A stretch of 41,895 nt of DNA from an uncultured Clostridia bacterium (lineage in GTDB: Bacteria; Bacillota; Clostridia; TANB77; CAG-508). A program made the translations under genes and the position numbers. The stretch spans positions 1 through 41,895 of the forward strand of contig CALXZB010000010.1 in the NCBI GenBank assembly GCA_944393125.1. Direction: 5' to 3'. The notes under the pieces were generated by a model. That model was not told the DNA's origin, did not search any database, and saw nothing but the letters and a program-made list of their open reading frames with translations. Below, piece by piece: positions 15,327 through 24,784 of this stretch; the stretch's first letter is position 1; each line of letters begins with the position of its first letter.

Positions 15327-16484
15327 GTGAATAGTAAAAAAGATGAAAACCAAATGCAAATTGAAGAAATGTCATTAAATGAAACGGAAGTAAAAAAAGA
15401 TGAAAATGAAGAAAATGAAAAAGTAAAAAATATAGTAAAAAAAGCCAAAGAAAGTGGTAAAATGACATATGGCGAACTTGCAAAAGAATTAGAAGATACT
15501 AATCCAGAGCAAATAGACAAAGTATTTGATGCATTTGAAGAAATGGGAGTAAATCTTTTAAATGATGACTTTGAAGATGAACCAGATGTAGATGATTTGA
15601 AAGAAGTAGAAAATTTAAAATTAGATGAAATTACAGATACTAGTTTTGAAGGAATTAGTGTAGATGATCCTGTAAGAATGTATCTAAGAGAAATAGGAAA
15701 AATACCTTTACTTTCATATGAAAAAGAACTTGAATTAGCACAAAGAATATTAAATAATGATGAAGAAGCAAAACAAGAACTAGCAGAAGCAAATTTAAGA
15801 CTTGTTGTAAGTATTGCTAAAAAATATGTAGGAAGAGGAATGCTATTTTTAGATTTGATACAAGAAGGAAATATGGGACTAATAAAAGCAGTTGAAAAGT
15901 TTGACTATACTAAAGGATTTAAATTTAGCACTTATGCTACATGGTGGATAAGACAAGCAATAACAAGAGCTATAGCAGACCAAGCAAGAACAATAAGAAT
16001 TCCTGTACACATGGTAGAAACAATTAATAGATTGATACGTACATCAAGACATTTATTACAACAATTAGGAAGAGAGCCAAGTCCAGAAGAAATTGCAAAA
16101 GAAATGGATATGTCTGTTGAAAAAGTAATGGAAATTCAAAAAATAGCACAAGACCCGGTATCTTTAGAAACACCAATAGGTGAAGAAGATGATAGTCATT
16201 TGGGAGACTTTATACAAGATGAAGATTCACCAGCTCCACACGATGCTGCATCATATACATTATTAAGAGAACAATTAGAAGAAGTAATGAATACATTAAC
16301 ACCAAGGGAAGCAAAAGTATTAAAACTAAGATTTGGATTAGAAGATGGAAAAGCTAGAACTCTTGAAGAAGTTGGAAAAGAATTTGATGTAACAAGAGAA
16401 AGAATAAGACAGATAGAAGCAAAAGCATTAAGAAAATTGCGTCATCCAAGCAGAAGTAAAAAATTAAGAGATTATATGAACTAA
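15327..16484 (+). CDS. rpoD: RNA polymerase primary sigma factor (SigA/RpoD)
   Basis: The 385-residue housekeeping sigma factor directs RNA polymerase to the TTGACA/TATAAT promoters seen across this window. An acidic N-terminal region (about 1-110) is followed by region 1.2 ([17 protein letters not shown]), region 2 ([42 protein letters not shown] and [17 protein letters not shown]), region 3 and region 4 ([15 protein letters not shown] and [30 protein letters not shown]). It starts with GTG, with AGGGGTGA upstream. It is translated right after dnaG, probably on one mRNA. Confidence 0.97.
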   Translation: MNSKKDENQMQIEEMSLNETEVKKDENEENEKVKNIVKKAKESGKMTYGELAKELEDTNPEQIDKVFDAFEEMGVNLLNDDFEDEPDVDDLKEVENLKLDEITDTSFEGISVDDPVRMYLREIGKIPLLSYEKELELAQRILNNDEEAKQELAEANLRLVVSIAKKYVGRGMLFLDLIQEGNMGLIKAVEKFDYTKGFKFSTYATWWIRQAITRAIADQARTIRIPVHMVETINRLIRTSRHLLQQLGREPSPEEIAKEMDMSVEKVMEIQKIAQDPVSLETPIGEEDDSHLGDFIQDEDSPAPHDAASYTLLREQLEEVMNTLTPREAKVLKLRFGLEDGKARTLEEVGKEFDVTRERIRQIEAKALRKLRHPSRSKKLRDYMN

Positions 16485-16497
16485 AAAATTATATATA

Positions 16498-16541
16498 TAG
16501 CCGATTCCATTTTGTCAGACTATGGCATTTGGTATCGGCTA
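16498..16541 (+). promoter_or_regulatory. Intergenic hairpin between rpoD and the MscS gene
   Basis: TAGCCGATTCCA (16498-16509) pairs with TGGTATCGGCTA (16530-16541), one mismatch in 12 bp, around a 20-nt loop. No T-run follows, so ordinary intrinsic termination is unlikely. It might be a read-through attenuator, mRNA stabiliser or processing site. The MscS ribosome-binding site lies 10 nt downstream. Confidence 0.45.
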
Positions 16542-16566
16542 ATTTAATATAAAGGAGGAAATATAT

Positions 16567-17613
16567 ATGATAAATAATGTTGATATGGAAATGATAAGTC
16601 AAATAGCAATAGTAATAGGAATAATATTAATTTTTAAAATTTTAAGTTCATTTGTAGCTGGAATAATAATAAAAATTTTAAATTCAAATAAAAAAGAAAA
16701 AAGAAATGTAAAACAAAATCCATTTTATTTACCATTAAAGACAATATTCACATTTATAGGAATATTTATTGCATTAAATATGGTAAAAGAAATAATTCCA
16801 ATTGATTCTGTTACAGAAAGCATAATAACTAAAATAGTTAAAATTGCACTTATAATATTTGTAGCTAAAGCTTTTGGAGAAGGACTAAATGAAAAAAATA
16901 GTATATTTTTAAAAATAAAAAGTAAAAAAGGTAAAGAAATAGATCAAGCAACAATTTCAGGAATTTTTAAAGTTATCAGAATAATGATATATATTATTGC
17001 AGGATTTATGGTAATTTCCGAATTTGGATATGATTTAACAGGGTTTATTGCAAGTCTAGGAATTGGTGGTGTTGTAATAACACTTGCTGCCCAAGATACA
17101 GCAAAGAGCTTAATAGGTGGAATATTAATATTTTTAGATAAACCATTTAAAGTGGGAGATTATATAAAAGTAGGACAATATGAAGGGACAATAGAAGAAA
17201 TAAAATTTAGAAGTACTAATATTAGGACACTAGATAATTCTGTATTACATATACCTAATTCAGAAATGTCAATATCAGCAGTAACAAATTATAGTGAAAT
17301 GGAAAAAAGAAGATATTATACAAAATTAACATTAGAATTAGAAACAAAACTTGAAAAAGTAGAAATTGTTAAAAATGAAATACAACAAATGCTAGAAAAA
17401 ACTGAATCTATAATAACTGATACTATAAGTGTAAAATTTCAAAATATTTCTGATAATGGAATTGAAATTATTGTAGTAGCATATATAAATGAAACAGACT
17501 ATGGAAGATATATGGAAATAAGAGAAAAAATTAATTATGATATATTGACAATTTTACAACAAGAAGGTGTGGAACTAGCCTATAATACACAAACAATATA
17601 TGTTAAAAAGTAA
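16567..17613 (+). CDS. MscS-family small-conductance mechanosensitive channel
   Basis: This 348-residue channel opens under membrane tension to release solutes during osmotic downshock. Hydrophobic helices lie at about 8-32, 56-76, 82-104, 136-155 and the pore-lining helix at about 158-185 (FIASLGIGGVVITLAAQDTAKSL). The cytoplasmic beta domain begins LDKPFKVGDYIKVGQYEGTIEEIKFRSTNIRTLDN, followed by the IPNSEM motif and an alpha/beta vestibule. Extra N-terminal helices make it larger than the minimal three-helix type. AAAGGAGG precedes the ATG. It stands alone between rpoD and a two-component system. Confidence 0.92.
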   Translation: MINNVDMEMISQIAIVIGIILIFKILSSFVAGIIIKILNSNKKEKRNVKQNPFYLPLKTIFTFIGIFIALNMVKEIIPIDSVTESIITKIVKIALIIFVAKAFGEGLNEKNSIFLKIKSKKGKEIDQATISGIFKVIRIMIYIIAGFMVISEFGYDLTGFIASLGIGGVVITLAAQDTAKSLIGGILIFLDKPFKVGDYIKVGQYEGTIEEIKFRSTNIRTLDNSVLHIPNSEMSISAVTNYSEMEKRRYYTKLTLELETKLEKVEIVKNEIQQMLEKTESIITDTISVKFQNISDNGIEIIVVAYINETDYGRYMEIREKINYDILTILQQEGVELAYNTQTIYVKK

Positions 17614-17646
17614 TCAAAAGTTCACAAAATAGACATAAAAAACAAG

Positions 17647-17652
17647 TATAAT
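17647..17652 (+). promoter_or_regulatory. -10 element of the two-component system operon
   Basis: TATAAT at 17647-17652, 32 nt before the response regulator start. No good -35 lies at 16-18 nt; TTCACA is present but 20 nt away. A poor -35 is consistent with an activator-dependent promoter, possibly autoregulated. Confidence 0.45.
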
Positions 17653-17683
17653 ATAAAAAACATATATTATGGAGGAAATTTTA

Positions 17684-18364
17684 ATGGAAGGAATGCATAT
17701 TCTAGTTGTAGATGATGAATCAAGAATGAGAAAATTATTAAAAGACTTTTTATCTACAAAAGGTTACCATATATTAGAAGCAGAAGATGGAGAAAAAGCT
17801 TTAGAAATATTTGAAGAAAATAGAAACAAAATTAAATTAATATTATTAGATGTAATGATGCCTAAATTAGACGGATGGTCTGTTCTTAGAAAAATTAGAC
17901 AAGAATCAAAAGTTCCAGTAATAATGCTAACAGCTAGAGGAGAAGAACAAGATGAATTATTTGGCTTTGAACTTGGAGTAGATGAATATATATCAAAACC
18001 ATTTAGTCCTAAAATATTAGTGGCAAGGGTTGATGCTATATTAAAAAGAGTATATGGAGATGCAAAAGAGATAAAAGACTATGATGGTATAACAATAGAT
18101 CAAGAAGGAAGAACTGTAAAGGTAGATGGAAAAGCAGTTGACTTAAGCTTGCGAGAATATGAACTTTTAAAATATCTTTTAGACAATGAAAATATTGCTC
18201 TATCTAGGGATAAAATATTAAATAATGTTTGGAACTATGATTATTATGGTGATTCAAGAACAATAGATAGTCATATAAAAAAAATTAGACATAAATTAGG
18301 TAAAAAAGGAAAATATATAGAAACAATAAGAGGAATAGGTTATAAATTCGAAATAAAGAAATGA
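17684..18364 (+). CDS. OmpR/PhoB-family response regulator
   Basis: This 226-residue DNA-binding response regulator has a receiver domain with the acidic pair in VVDDES, phospho-acceptor Asp56 in LLLDVMMPKLDGW, Thr in IMLTARG and Lys in EYISKPF. The C-terminal winged helix shows LSLREYELLKYLLDN, NNVWNYDYYGDSRTIDSHIKKIRHKL and the wing ETIRGIGYKFE. The ATG at 17684 was chosen because GGAGGAAA (17671-17678) is correctly spaced; a more distant ATG at 17669 overlaps that site. It is followed 10 nt later by its sensor kinase. The signal is unknown. Confidence 0.95.
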   Translation: MEGMHILVVDDESRMRKLLKDFLSTKGYHILEAEDGEKALEIFEENRNKIKLILLDVMMPKLDGWSVLRKIRQESKVPVIMLTARGEEQDELFGFELGVDEYISKPFSPKILVARVDAILKRVYGDAKEIKDYDGITIDQEGRTVKVDGKAVDLSLREYELLKYLLDNENIALSRDKILNNVWNYDYYGDSRTIDSHIKKIRHKLGKKGKYIETIRGIGYKFEIKK

Positions 18365-18374
18365 GGAAAAATCA

Positions 18375-19886
18375 TTGAAAACAATAACTAAGCCAATAAA
18401 ATCAGTTAGAGGAAAACTATTTATTACATTGTGTGTAGTAGTACTATCAATTATACTATTTCTAATAATTGTAAATAGTGTAGTATTAGAAAAATATTAT
18501 CAATATACAAAAAGTAATCAATTAAAACAGCTATTTGAAACAATTAATTTATATTACAATGGAGAAATAGTAATTGATGATATAGAAGATGAGCTTGATC
18601 AAACTTCTATAAAAAATAATTTTGATATTATAATAAAAAATCAACAAGGAAATATTACATATATGTCAAATAAAAATTTTTTATCAAATATCAAAATAGT
18701 TATGGAATTTTGGGGAGCAAATAAAAATCAAGAATATGAAATTATTGAAGAAACAAATAGACTACAAATAAGAACCATAAAAGACACAGAAACAAAAATA
18801 AATTATATAATGCTATCAGGTAAATTAGATAATGGTTATGAAACATATGTTAGAATTCCACTATCTTTTATACAAGAAAGTGTAAGAATATCAAATAGAT
18901 TTTTATATACACTAGCTGGAATAACAATAATAATTGGAGGAATTGCAATAATATATATTTCAAAAAGATTTAGTAACCCAATTTCAGAGCTTAATAATAT
19001 TGCAAAGAAAATGGCAAATTTAGATTTTAGCCATAAATATATTGTTACAAAAGAAGATGATGAAATAAATGAACTAGGAAAAAGTATAAATGAAATGTCT
19101 AACAAGCTTGAAAAAACAATTAATCAATTAAGAAATACTAATATAGAATTAGAAAAAGACATTGAAAAAAAATCTAAAATAGATGAGATGAGGAAAAGCT
19201 TTATATCTGATGTATCACATGAATTAAAAACACCAATAGCCTTAATTCAAGGATATAGTGAAGGTTTACTTGAAAATGTGAATACTGATGAAGAAAGTAG
19301 GAAATTTTATGCTGAAGTTATACTAGACGAAACCAACAAAATGGATAAAATGGTAAAACAATTACTTGAATTAACTAAGTTAGAATATGAAAAAAGAGAA
19401 TTTAATGATAGAGTATTTAATATTGTTGAATTAGAAAAAGAAATTGTTAGAACTTCACAAGTAATGATAAATGACAAAAATACAAAAGTATTATTTGAAA
19501 CAGATGAAAAAATAAATGTTTTTGCAGATGATATGTATATAAGCCAAGTAATTACAAATTATTTAACAAATGCAATAAAGCATGTTAAAGAAGTTGATGG
19601 TCAAAATTATATAAAAGTAACTAATTTAATTTATGAGGACAGAAAAAAAGTAAGAGTAAATATTTTTAATACTGGTGAAAATATTTCAAAAGAAAATCTA
19701 AATCGTATTTGGAACAGATTTTTCAAAGTAGATGAAGCTAGAAACAGAAATGACGGAGGAAGTGGAATTGGATTATCAATTGTTAGAGCTATAATGAATA
19801 ATTATGGAAATGACTATGGAGTTGAAAACAAAGAAAATGGGGTTGAATTTTATTTTGAAATGAATTTAAGTGATAAAGATGTTTAA
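18375..19886 (+). CDS. Membrane sensor histidine kinase
   Basis: This 503-residue kinase is the partner of the adjacent regulator. Helix 1 lies at about 15-34, an extracellular sensor of roughly 135 residues follows, helix 2 is at about 174-195, then a HAMP linker (ISKRFSNPISELNNIAKKMANLDFSHK), a short coil, the HisKA domain with His282 in FISDVSHELKTPIALIQGYSEG, and an HATPase domain with N box (VITNYLTNAIKHV), NTGENIS and GGSGIGLSIV. It starts with TTG, with GAGGAAA upstream, suggesting reduced translation relative to the regulator. The sensor domain is not recognised. A strong terminator follows. Confidence 0.95.
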   Translation: MKTITKPIKSVRGKLFITLCVVVLSIILFLIIVNSVVLEKYYQYTKSNQLKQLFETINLYYNGEIVIDDIEDELDQTSIKNNFDIIIKNQQGNITYMSNKNFLSNIKIVMEFWGANKNQEYEIIEETNRLQIRTIKDTETKINYIMLSGKLDNGYETYVRIPLSFIQESVRISNRFLYTLAGITIIIGGIAIIYISKRFSNPISELNNIAKKMANLDFSHKYIVTKEDDEINELGKSINEMSNKLEKTINQLRNTNIELEKDIEKKSKIDEMRKSFISDVSHELKTPIALIQGYSEGLLENVNTDEESRKFYAEVILDETNKMDKMVKQLLELTKLEYEKREFNDRVFNIVELEKEIVRTSQVMINDKNTKVLFETDEKINVFADDMYISQVITNYLTNAIKHVKEVDGQNYIKVTNLIYEDRKKVRVNIFNTGENISKENLNRIWNRFFKVDEARNRNDGGSGIGLSIVRAIMNNYGNDYGVENKENGVEFYFEMNLSDKDV

Positions 19887-19887
19887 C

Positions 19888-19916
19888 AAAAATAGCAAGT
19901 GATACTTGCTATTTTT
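19888..19916 (+). terminator. Intrinsic terminator of the two-component operon
   Basis: AAAAATAGCAAGT (19888-19900) pairs perfectly with ACTTGCTATTTTT (19904-19916) around a 3-nt loop, with the T-run in the 3' arm. Confidence 0.9.
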
Positions 19917-19989
19917 ACTATTTTAAGATAAAATACAACAAAAAGAAATATGAAATAAATAACAAAAACAACAAGAAAAGGTGAAAAAC

Positions 19990-22900
19990 ATGTATTTAAA
20001 AAGATTAGAAATGCAAGGATTTAAATCTTTTGCAGATAAAACTATATTAGAATTTATGCCAGGAATAACAAGTGTTATTGGACCAAATGGATCTGGTAAA
20101 AGCAATATAGCAGATTGTATTAGATGGATTCTTGGAGAACAAAGTATGAAATCTTTAAGAGGTTCAAAAACGCAAGATGTTATATTTTCAGGAACTCAAA
20201 ATAGAAAATCTTTAGGATTTGCAGAAGCATCATTAGTATTTGATAATACAGATGGAACTTTACCAATAGAATATTCTGAAGTAACAATTACAAGAAAGAT
20301 TTATAGAAGCGGTGAAACAGGGTATTATATAAATAAAGTTCCATGTAGATTAAAAGATGTTGTTGAATTATTCATGGATACTGGAATAGGAAGAGATGGA
20401 TATTCAATAATAGGGCAAGGTAAGATTGATGAAATATTAAGTAGTAAATCAGAAGATAGAAGACATATTTTCGAAGAAGCTGCTGGAATTGTAAAATATA
20501 GAGCCAGAAAAGAAGAAACAGAAAAGAAATTAGAACAAACAAAACTTAATCTTTTAAGAATAAATGACATATTAAAAGAAATAGAAAATAATCTAGAACC
20601 ATTACAATTGCAATCAGAAAAAGCAAAAAAATATTTGAATTTAAGAGAAGAATTAAAAAATATTGAAATAGGGTTATTTATATTTAATATAGAAAAATAT
20701 AAAAAAGCTCTTGAAGAATTAGCAAATGATGAAGAAATAATGAAAACAACATTAAGACAGGAAGAAGGCAAACTTGAAAAAATAAAAATTTTAAAAGAAG
20801 AATTAAAAGATAGCATAGATGAAATAACAATTCAAATTGAAAATATACAAAATATAGGTTTTGAAAGCCAAAAAGAAATAGAAAAGATGAATTCAAATAT
20901 TAATGTTGCAAATGCTAAAATACAAAATAATGAAGAAAATATTGGAAGGTATAAAAATGAAATTATAGAACTAGAAGAAAAAATAAGCAATTTAAAAGAA
21001 GAAATAGAACAAAAGCAAAATAAAAAAGATAATTTGAAACAAAATAAAGAAAAATTTGAAAATGAGCTAAAACAAAAGGAAGAAGAATTAAGAAAATTAA
21101 CAGCAAACTTAAGCTTAAAAGAACTTGAAATAGAAAAATTGAAAAAACAAGTAGAAGAAAATACAGACAAAAAATATGAATTACAATCAGAAACAAATAA
21201 ACAAATAGCTAATTATGAGAATTTTACACAACGACAAGTTCAATTAAAAAAAGAAATATCAAATACCATCTTAGACTTAGATAGAACAAGAATGAACAAA
21301 GAAGATATTGTAAAAGGATTTAATGAAATAGAAGCAAGAAGAAACAAGATTCTAAAATCATTAGAAGAAATAGAAGAACAAAAACAAAAAGTTGATAAAA
21401 AAATTGAACAATTTGATTCTGAAATAGTAAACAATACAAATGAAATAAGAATAAAACAGTCAAGATATAATTTCTTAGTAGAAACAGAAAAAGAAAAAGG
21501 AGGTTACCAAAAAAGTGTCAAATCTTTGTTATTAGATTGTGAAAAAAATCCAGAACTTAGAAAAGGAATGCATGGGGTTTTGGCAAATATAATTTCAGTA
21601 CCAAATGAATATGAAACTGCAATTGAAATGTGTTTAGGAATAAGCTTACAGAATGTTGTAACAGAAACAGAAGAAGATGCAAAAAAATTAGTAGAATACT
21701 TGAGAACAAATAATTTAGGAAGAGCATCATTTTTACCAATTACATCAGTAAAAGGGAAAAAATTAGAAAACATAAAAGGAAAAAAAGAAGGTATTATAGG
21801 AATTGCATCAGATTTAATTTCTTTTGATTCAAAATATGAACAAATAATATTAAATTTACTTGGACGAACTGTTGTAGTTGATAATATGAAAAATGCAATC
21901 AAACTTGCAAAAGAAAATCAATATTCATTTAGAATAATAACAATAGAAGGAGATATAATAAATTCATCTGGAGCTATAACAGGAGGCTCTGTTACTAAAA
22001 AAACTGTAAATATTTTGGGAAGAAGTAGAGAAATAGAAAACATTCAAAAAGAGATAGAATTATTAAAAAACAAAAATAAAAAACTTGAAAAAGATAAAGC
22101 AGAATATATAGATTCTTCAAAAAATATTATAGAAGAAGCGGAAAAGAAAAAACAAGAATTACAAGAAACAGATATTAATTATGCAACAGAAAAACAGAAA
22201 GTTATATTAATAGAAGAAAATATTGAAACAATTCAAAAAAGAATTGAAAAGTTAAAACTAGAAGATTTAAAAATTGAAGAAAGTAAAGTTTCTATACAAT
22301 CTACTCAAGAGCAAAATGAAAAACAAATACAAGAAATTATTAAGCAAAATAGTGAAAACCAAAAAATTATTGATGATTTTTCAAATTCAAATAAAGATAG
22401 TCAAAAATATATTGATGATTTGAATTTAGATATAACAAACTTAAAAATATCAGTTTCTTCTTTTAATGAAAGTGAACTTTCAATTCAGGAAATGACTGAT
22501 ATGATAAATAAAGAAATAGAAACACATAGTAAAAATAAAGAAAATAAAAAACTTCAGATTGAATCATCAAATGTTGAAAATACAGAATTAAAACAACAAA
22601 TTGTAAATATAAAACAACAAATTGAAGAAATAAAAGCAAAAGTTGAAAATAGTGGAGAAAATATTTCAAAACTAAAAAAAGAGAGACAGGAGAAAAACGA
22701 AAAATTAGCCAGAAAAGAAGAAGAACAAACATCAGAATTTAATACAATTGAAGAATTAAAAGCTCAAGTTACTAAAATAGAAATTAAGAAAACCAAGACA
22801 GAGGAAGATATAACAGATATTGTTAATAAAATGTGGGAAGAATATGAGCTTACACCTAACAATGTTGAAAGTTATAGAAACCCTGAAAATGTAGCATTAA

Positions 22901-23535
22901 CTCAAAGGAGAGTAAATCAATTAAGAACAGATATTAAAGAACTTGGAAGTGTTAATATAAATTCAATAGATGAATATAAAAACTTAAAAGATAGATATGA
23001 TTTCATGTGTGAACAAAGATTGGATTTAGAAGATACAATGTCAAAATTAAGAAAAGTAATTCAAGATATGATGGAAATTATGAAACAACAATTTAAGGAG
23101 AAATTTACAATTATTAACCAAAATTTTGGAGAAGTACTTAAGGAACTATTTGGAGGAGGTACTGGAGAAGTTACACTTACAGATGAGAATAATATTTTAG
23201 AGTGTGGTATTGATATTACTGTTCAACCTCCAGGAAAAAAAATACAGAGTATGACTCTTCTTTCTGGAGGAGAAAAAGCATTAACTGCGATTGCATTACT
23301 ATTTGCTATATTAAAAATTAATCCTGCACCATTTTGTGTGCTTGATGAAATTGAAGCCGCTCTTGATGATGTTAATGTATATAGATATGCAGAATATTTA
23401 AAGAAGTTTTCTAAAGAAACACAATTTTTAATGATTACACATAGAAAAGGAACAATGGAAGCGGCAGATACAGTATATGGTGTTACTATGGAAGAAAAAG
23501 GTATTTCTAAGTTGCTTTCTATAAAATTAAAATAA
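19990..23535 (+). CDS. smc: Chromosome segregation protein SMC
   Basis: SMC, 1181 residues, is the condensin ATPase that works with ScpA/ScpB to organise and segregate the chromosome. It has the N-terminal Walker A GPNGSGKSN (31-39) and the DCIRWILGEQSMKSLRG helix, long coiled coils, a central hinge (about residues 505-670, with GIIGIASDLI and SGAITGGSV), a second coil and the C-terminal ABC signature LLSGGEKALTAIALLFAI plus Walker B FCVLDEIEAALDD. The ATG at 19990 is correctly spaced from AAAGGTGA; a GTG three codons earlier overlaps that site. Length is normal for bacterial SMC. It ends at a terminator shared with the convergent membrane protein gene. Confidence 0.97.
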   Translation: MYLKRLEMQGFKSFADKTILEFMPGITSVIGPNGSGKSNIADCIRWILGEQSMKSLRGSKTQDVIFSGTQNRKSLGFAEASLVFDNTDGTLPIEYSEVTITRKIYRSGETGYYINKVPCRLKDVVELFMDTGIGRDGYSIIGQGKIDEILSSKSEDRRHIFEEAAGIVKYRARKEETEKKLEQTKLNLLRINDILKEIENNLEPLQLQSEKAKKYLNLREELKNIEIGLFIFNIEKYKKALEELANDEEIMKTTLRQEEGKLEKIKILKEELKDSIDEITIQIENIQNIGFESQKEIEKMNSNINVANAKIQNNEENIGRYKNEIIELEEKISNLKEEIEQKQNKKDNLKQNKEKFENELKQKEEELRKLTANLSLKELEIEKLKKQVEENTDKKYELQSETNKQIANYENFTQRQVQLKKEISNTILDLDRTRMNKEDIVKGFNEIEARRNKILKSLEEIEEQKQKVDKKIEQFDSEIVNNTNEIRIKQSRYNFLVETEKEKGGYQKSVKSLLLDCEKNPELRKGMHGVLANIISVPNEYETAIEMCLGISLQNVVTETEEDAKKLVEYLRTNNLGRASFLPITSVKGKKLENIKGKKEGIIGIASDLISFDSKYEQIILNLLGRTVVVDNMKNAIKLAKENQYSFRIITIEGDIINSSGAITGGSVTKKTVNILGRSREIENIQKEIELLKNKNKKLEKDKAEYIDSSKNIIEEAEKKKQELQETDINYATEKQKVILIEENIETIQKRIEKLKLEDLKIEESKVSIQSTQEQNEKQIQEIIKQNSENQKIIDDFSNSNKDSQKYIDDLNLDITNLKISVSSFNESELSIQEMTDMINKEIETHSKNKENKKLQIESSNVENTELKQQIVNIKQQIEEIKAKVENSGENISKLKKERQEKNEKLARKEEEQTSEFNTIEELKAQVTKIEIKKTKTEEDITDIVNKMWEEYELTPNNVESYRNPENVALTQRRVNQLRTDIKELGSVNINSIDEYKNLKDRYDFMCEQRLDLEDTMSKLRKVIQDMMEIMKQQFKEKFTIINQNFGEVLKELFGGGTGEVTLTDENNILECGIDITVQPPGKKIQSMTLLSGGEKALTAIALLFAILKINPAPFCVLDEIEAALDDVNVYRYAEYLKKFSKETQFLMITHRKGTMEAADTVYGVTMEEKGISKLLSIKLK

Positions 23536-23540
23536 AAAAT

Positions 23541-23581
23541 AAAAAAATGTCTTCTTAGCACAAGCTAAGAGGGCATTTTTT
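23541..23581. terminator. Bidirectional terminator after smc
   Basis: A long hairpin: AAAAAATG and CTTAGC on the left pair with GCTAAG and CATTTTTT on the right, with a small mismatch between the two blocks and loop ACAA. T-runs are present on both strands, so it can stop smc from the left and the minus-strand YtaF-like operon from the right. Confidence 0.85.
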
Positions 23582-24134
23582 AAAGTGATATTTTTAAAAA
23601 TCCAACTAAAATAAGGATTATACCTGAAAACATTGTAAAAAAGTTTTCTGAAATTTTTATTTTTTTTAATAATTTTTTTGAAATTATATTGCCTAAGTTG
23701 AGGAAAATAAGCTGAAAACTCGAAATTAGAATAGGTAAAAGAATATCGTTAATGCCAATAATTCCTGAGCCTAAACCAACACAGATTGCATCTATAGATA
23801 AACCTAATCCAAGTAAAAGAGCTTCTTGTTTATCGATATCATTTGAACAGTCTATATCATAATTAGTAGTAGGATTATTAAATACTTTATAAATATTATA
23901 TATTCCTAAAATAATTAAAAATGAAGAACCTAAAAATGATGATATTGTAGGAGAAAGTATAATAGATATATAGTGCCCTAAAAATATTGAACCACATGTA
24001 ATACAAAAAGATATAGAAAAGATAATAAGATTGCTTATAATATTAATTTTTGTATGTTTTATACCATATATAAAACCAAGTCCAATAGAATCTATACTAA
24101 CTGATAGTGCTAATAATATACAATTTAATAACAT
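23580..24134 (-). CDS. YtaF/MntP-like membrane protein, copy 2
   Basis: This 184-residue polytopic protein has about six hydrophobic helices, with the family pattern ALSVSIDSIGLGFIYGIKHTKI near the start and a second copy of the pattern (LGLGLSIDAICVGLGSGIIG) in the middle, each with an intramembrane Asp. This twofold layout is shared by MntP manganese exporters and YtaF sporulation membrane proteins. It is the second gene of a minus-strand pair, 9 nt after its paralogue. Start ATG at 24134; upstream sequence on the minus strand contains GAGGTTTTATT, an acceptable ribosome-binding site. The transported ion is not known. The gene's end overlaps the smc terminator. Confidence 0.8.
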   Translation of the reverse strand: MLLNCILLALSVSIDSIGLGFIYGIKHTKINIISNLIIFSISFCITCGSIFLGHYISIILSPTISSFLGSSFLIILGIYNIYKVFNNPTTNYDIDCSNDIDKQEALLLGLGLSIDAICVGLGSGIIGINDILLPILISSFQLIFLNLGNIISKKLLKKIKISENFFTMFSGIILILVGFLKISL

Positions 24135-24143
24135 AATAAAACC

Positions 24144-24695
24144 TCAACAAATTCTAAAAATTCCTATTAAGATTAAAATTATTCCAGAAATTAAAGATAA
24201 ATTTTTGGTTGAAATTTTAAATCTTTTAAAGAAAATATTAGAAATTAAATTTCCACAATTAACAAAAAAAGTGTGGAAAATAGCCATAAACACAGGTAAA
24301 ATGAAACTACCTAATCCAATCATTCCGGAACTTAGACTTACACAAGAAGCATCAATTGCAACTGCTATTCCAAGTATAAAAGCTTCTTTTTCATCAATAT
24401 AGTTAGAATTATCACTATCAAAATTTGTAGAAATATTATTTTGAACTTTATAAATATTATATATTCCAAGTACTATTAAAAGAAAAGATCCAATGAAAGT
24501 CGAAACTTTAGCAGAAAATATAATAGAAATATAATGTCCTATAAGTATAGAAATAGATGTTAAGCATAGTAAAATTAAGAAAATTATAATATTACATTTC
24601 AAAGGTATTTTTGTCTTTTTTATACCATATGTAATTCCTATACTTAAAGCATCTATACTAGCAGATAGTGCTAGAAAAATGCAATTCAAAATCAT
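24144..24695 (-). CDS. YtaF/MntP-like membrane protein, copy 1
   Basis: This 183-residue paralogue of the downstream gene has the same layout: LALSASIDALSIGITYGIKKTKI at the start, GHYISIIF in the third helix region, LIVLGIYNIYKV, then LGIAVAIDASCVSLSSGMIG and a C-terminal GIILILIGIFRI helix. The two proteins are clearly homologous along their whole length but well diverged, so this is an old tandem duplication. Start ATG at 24695 is preceded on the minus strand by AAAGGAGGA. It is the first gene of the pair. Manganese export and a sporulation role are both possible by family and neither is shown. Confidence 0.8.
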   Translation of the reverse strand: MILNCIFLALSASIDALSIGITYGIKKTKIPLKCNIIIFLILLCLTSISILIGHYISIIFSAKVSTFIGSFLLIVLGIYNIYKVQNNISTNFDSDNSNYIDEKEAFILGIAVAIDASCVSLSSGMIGLGSFILPVFMAIFHTFFVNCGNLISNIFFKRFKISTKNLSLISGIILILIGIFRIC

Positions 24696-24745
24696 TAATT
24701 ATCCTCCTTTTGAGTATAATATGACTTTAATCTACAAAAAGACAC

Positions 24746-24775
24746 AAAAAAAGTACCAATAATATGTTGGTACTT
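24746..24775 (-). terminator. Intrinsic terminator downstream of htpX
   Basis: On the minus strand AAGTACCAA pairs with TTGGTACTT (24775-24767 with 24759-24751), a perfect 9-bp stem, and continues in a T-run (24752-24746). It separates htpX from the YtaF-like pair. Confidence 0.88.
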
Positions 24776-24784
24776 AAGCAAAAT

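Noticed and set aside
20325..20816. 163-residue minus-strand reading frame inside smc
   Set aside because: Antisense shadow of the SMC coding region in AT-rich DNA; Ser/Phe/Leu-rich translation and no ribosome-binding site.
24031..24402. 123-residue plus-strand reading frame across the YtaF-like pair
   Set aside because: It spans the junction of two real minus-strand genes with clear family patterns; the plus-strand frame has none.
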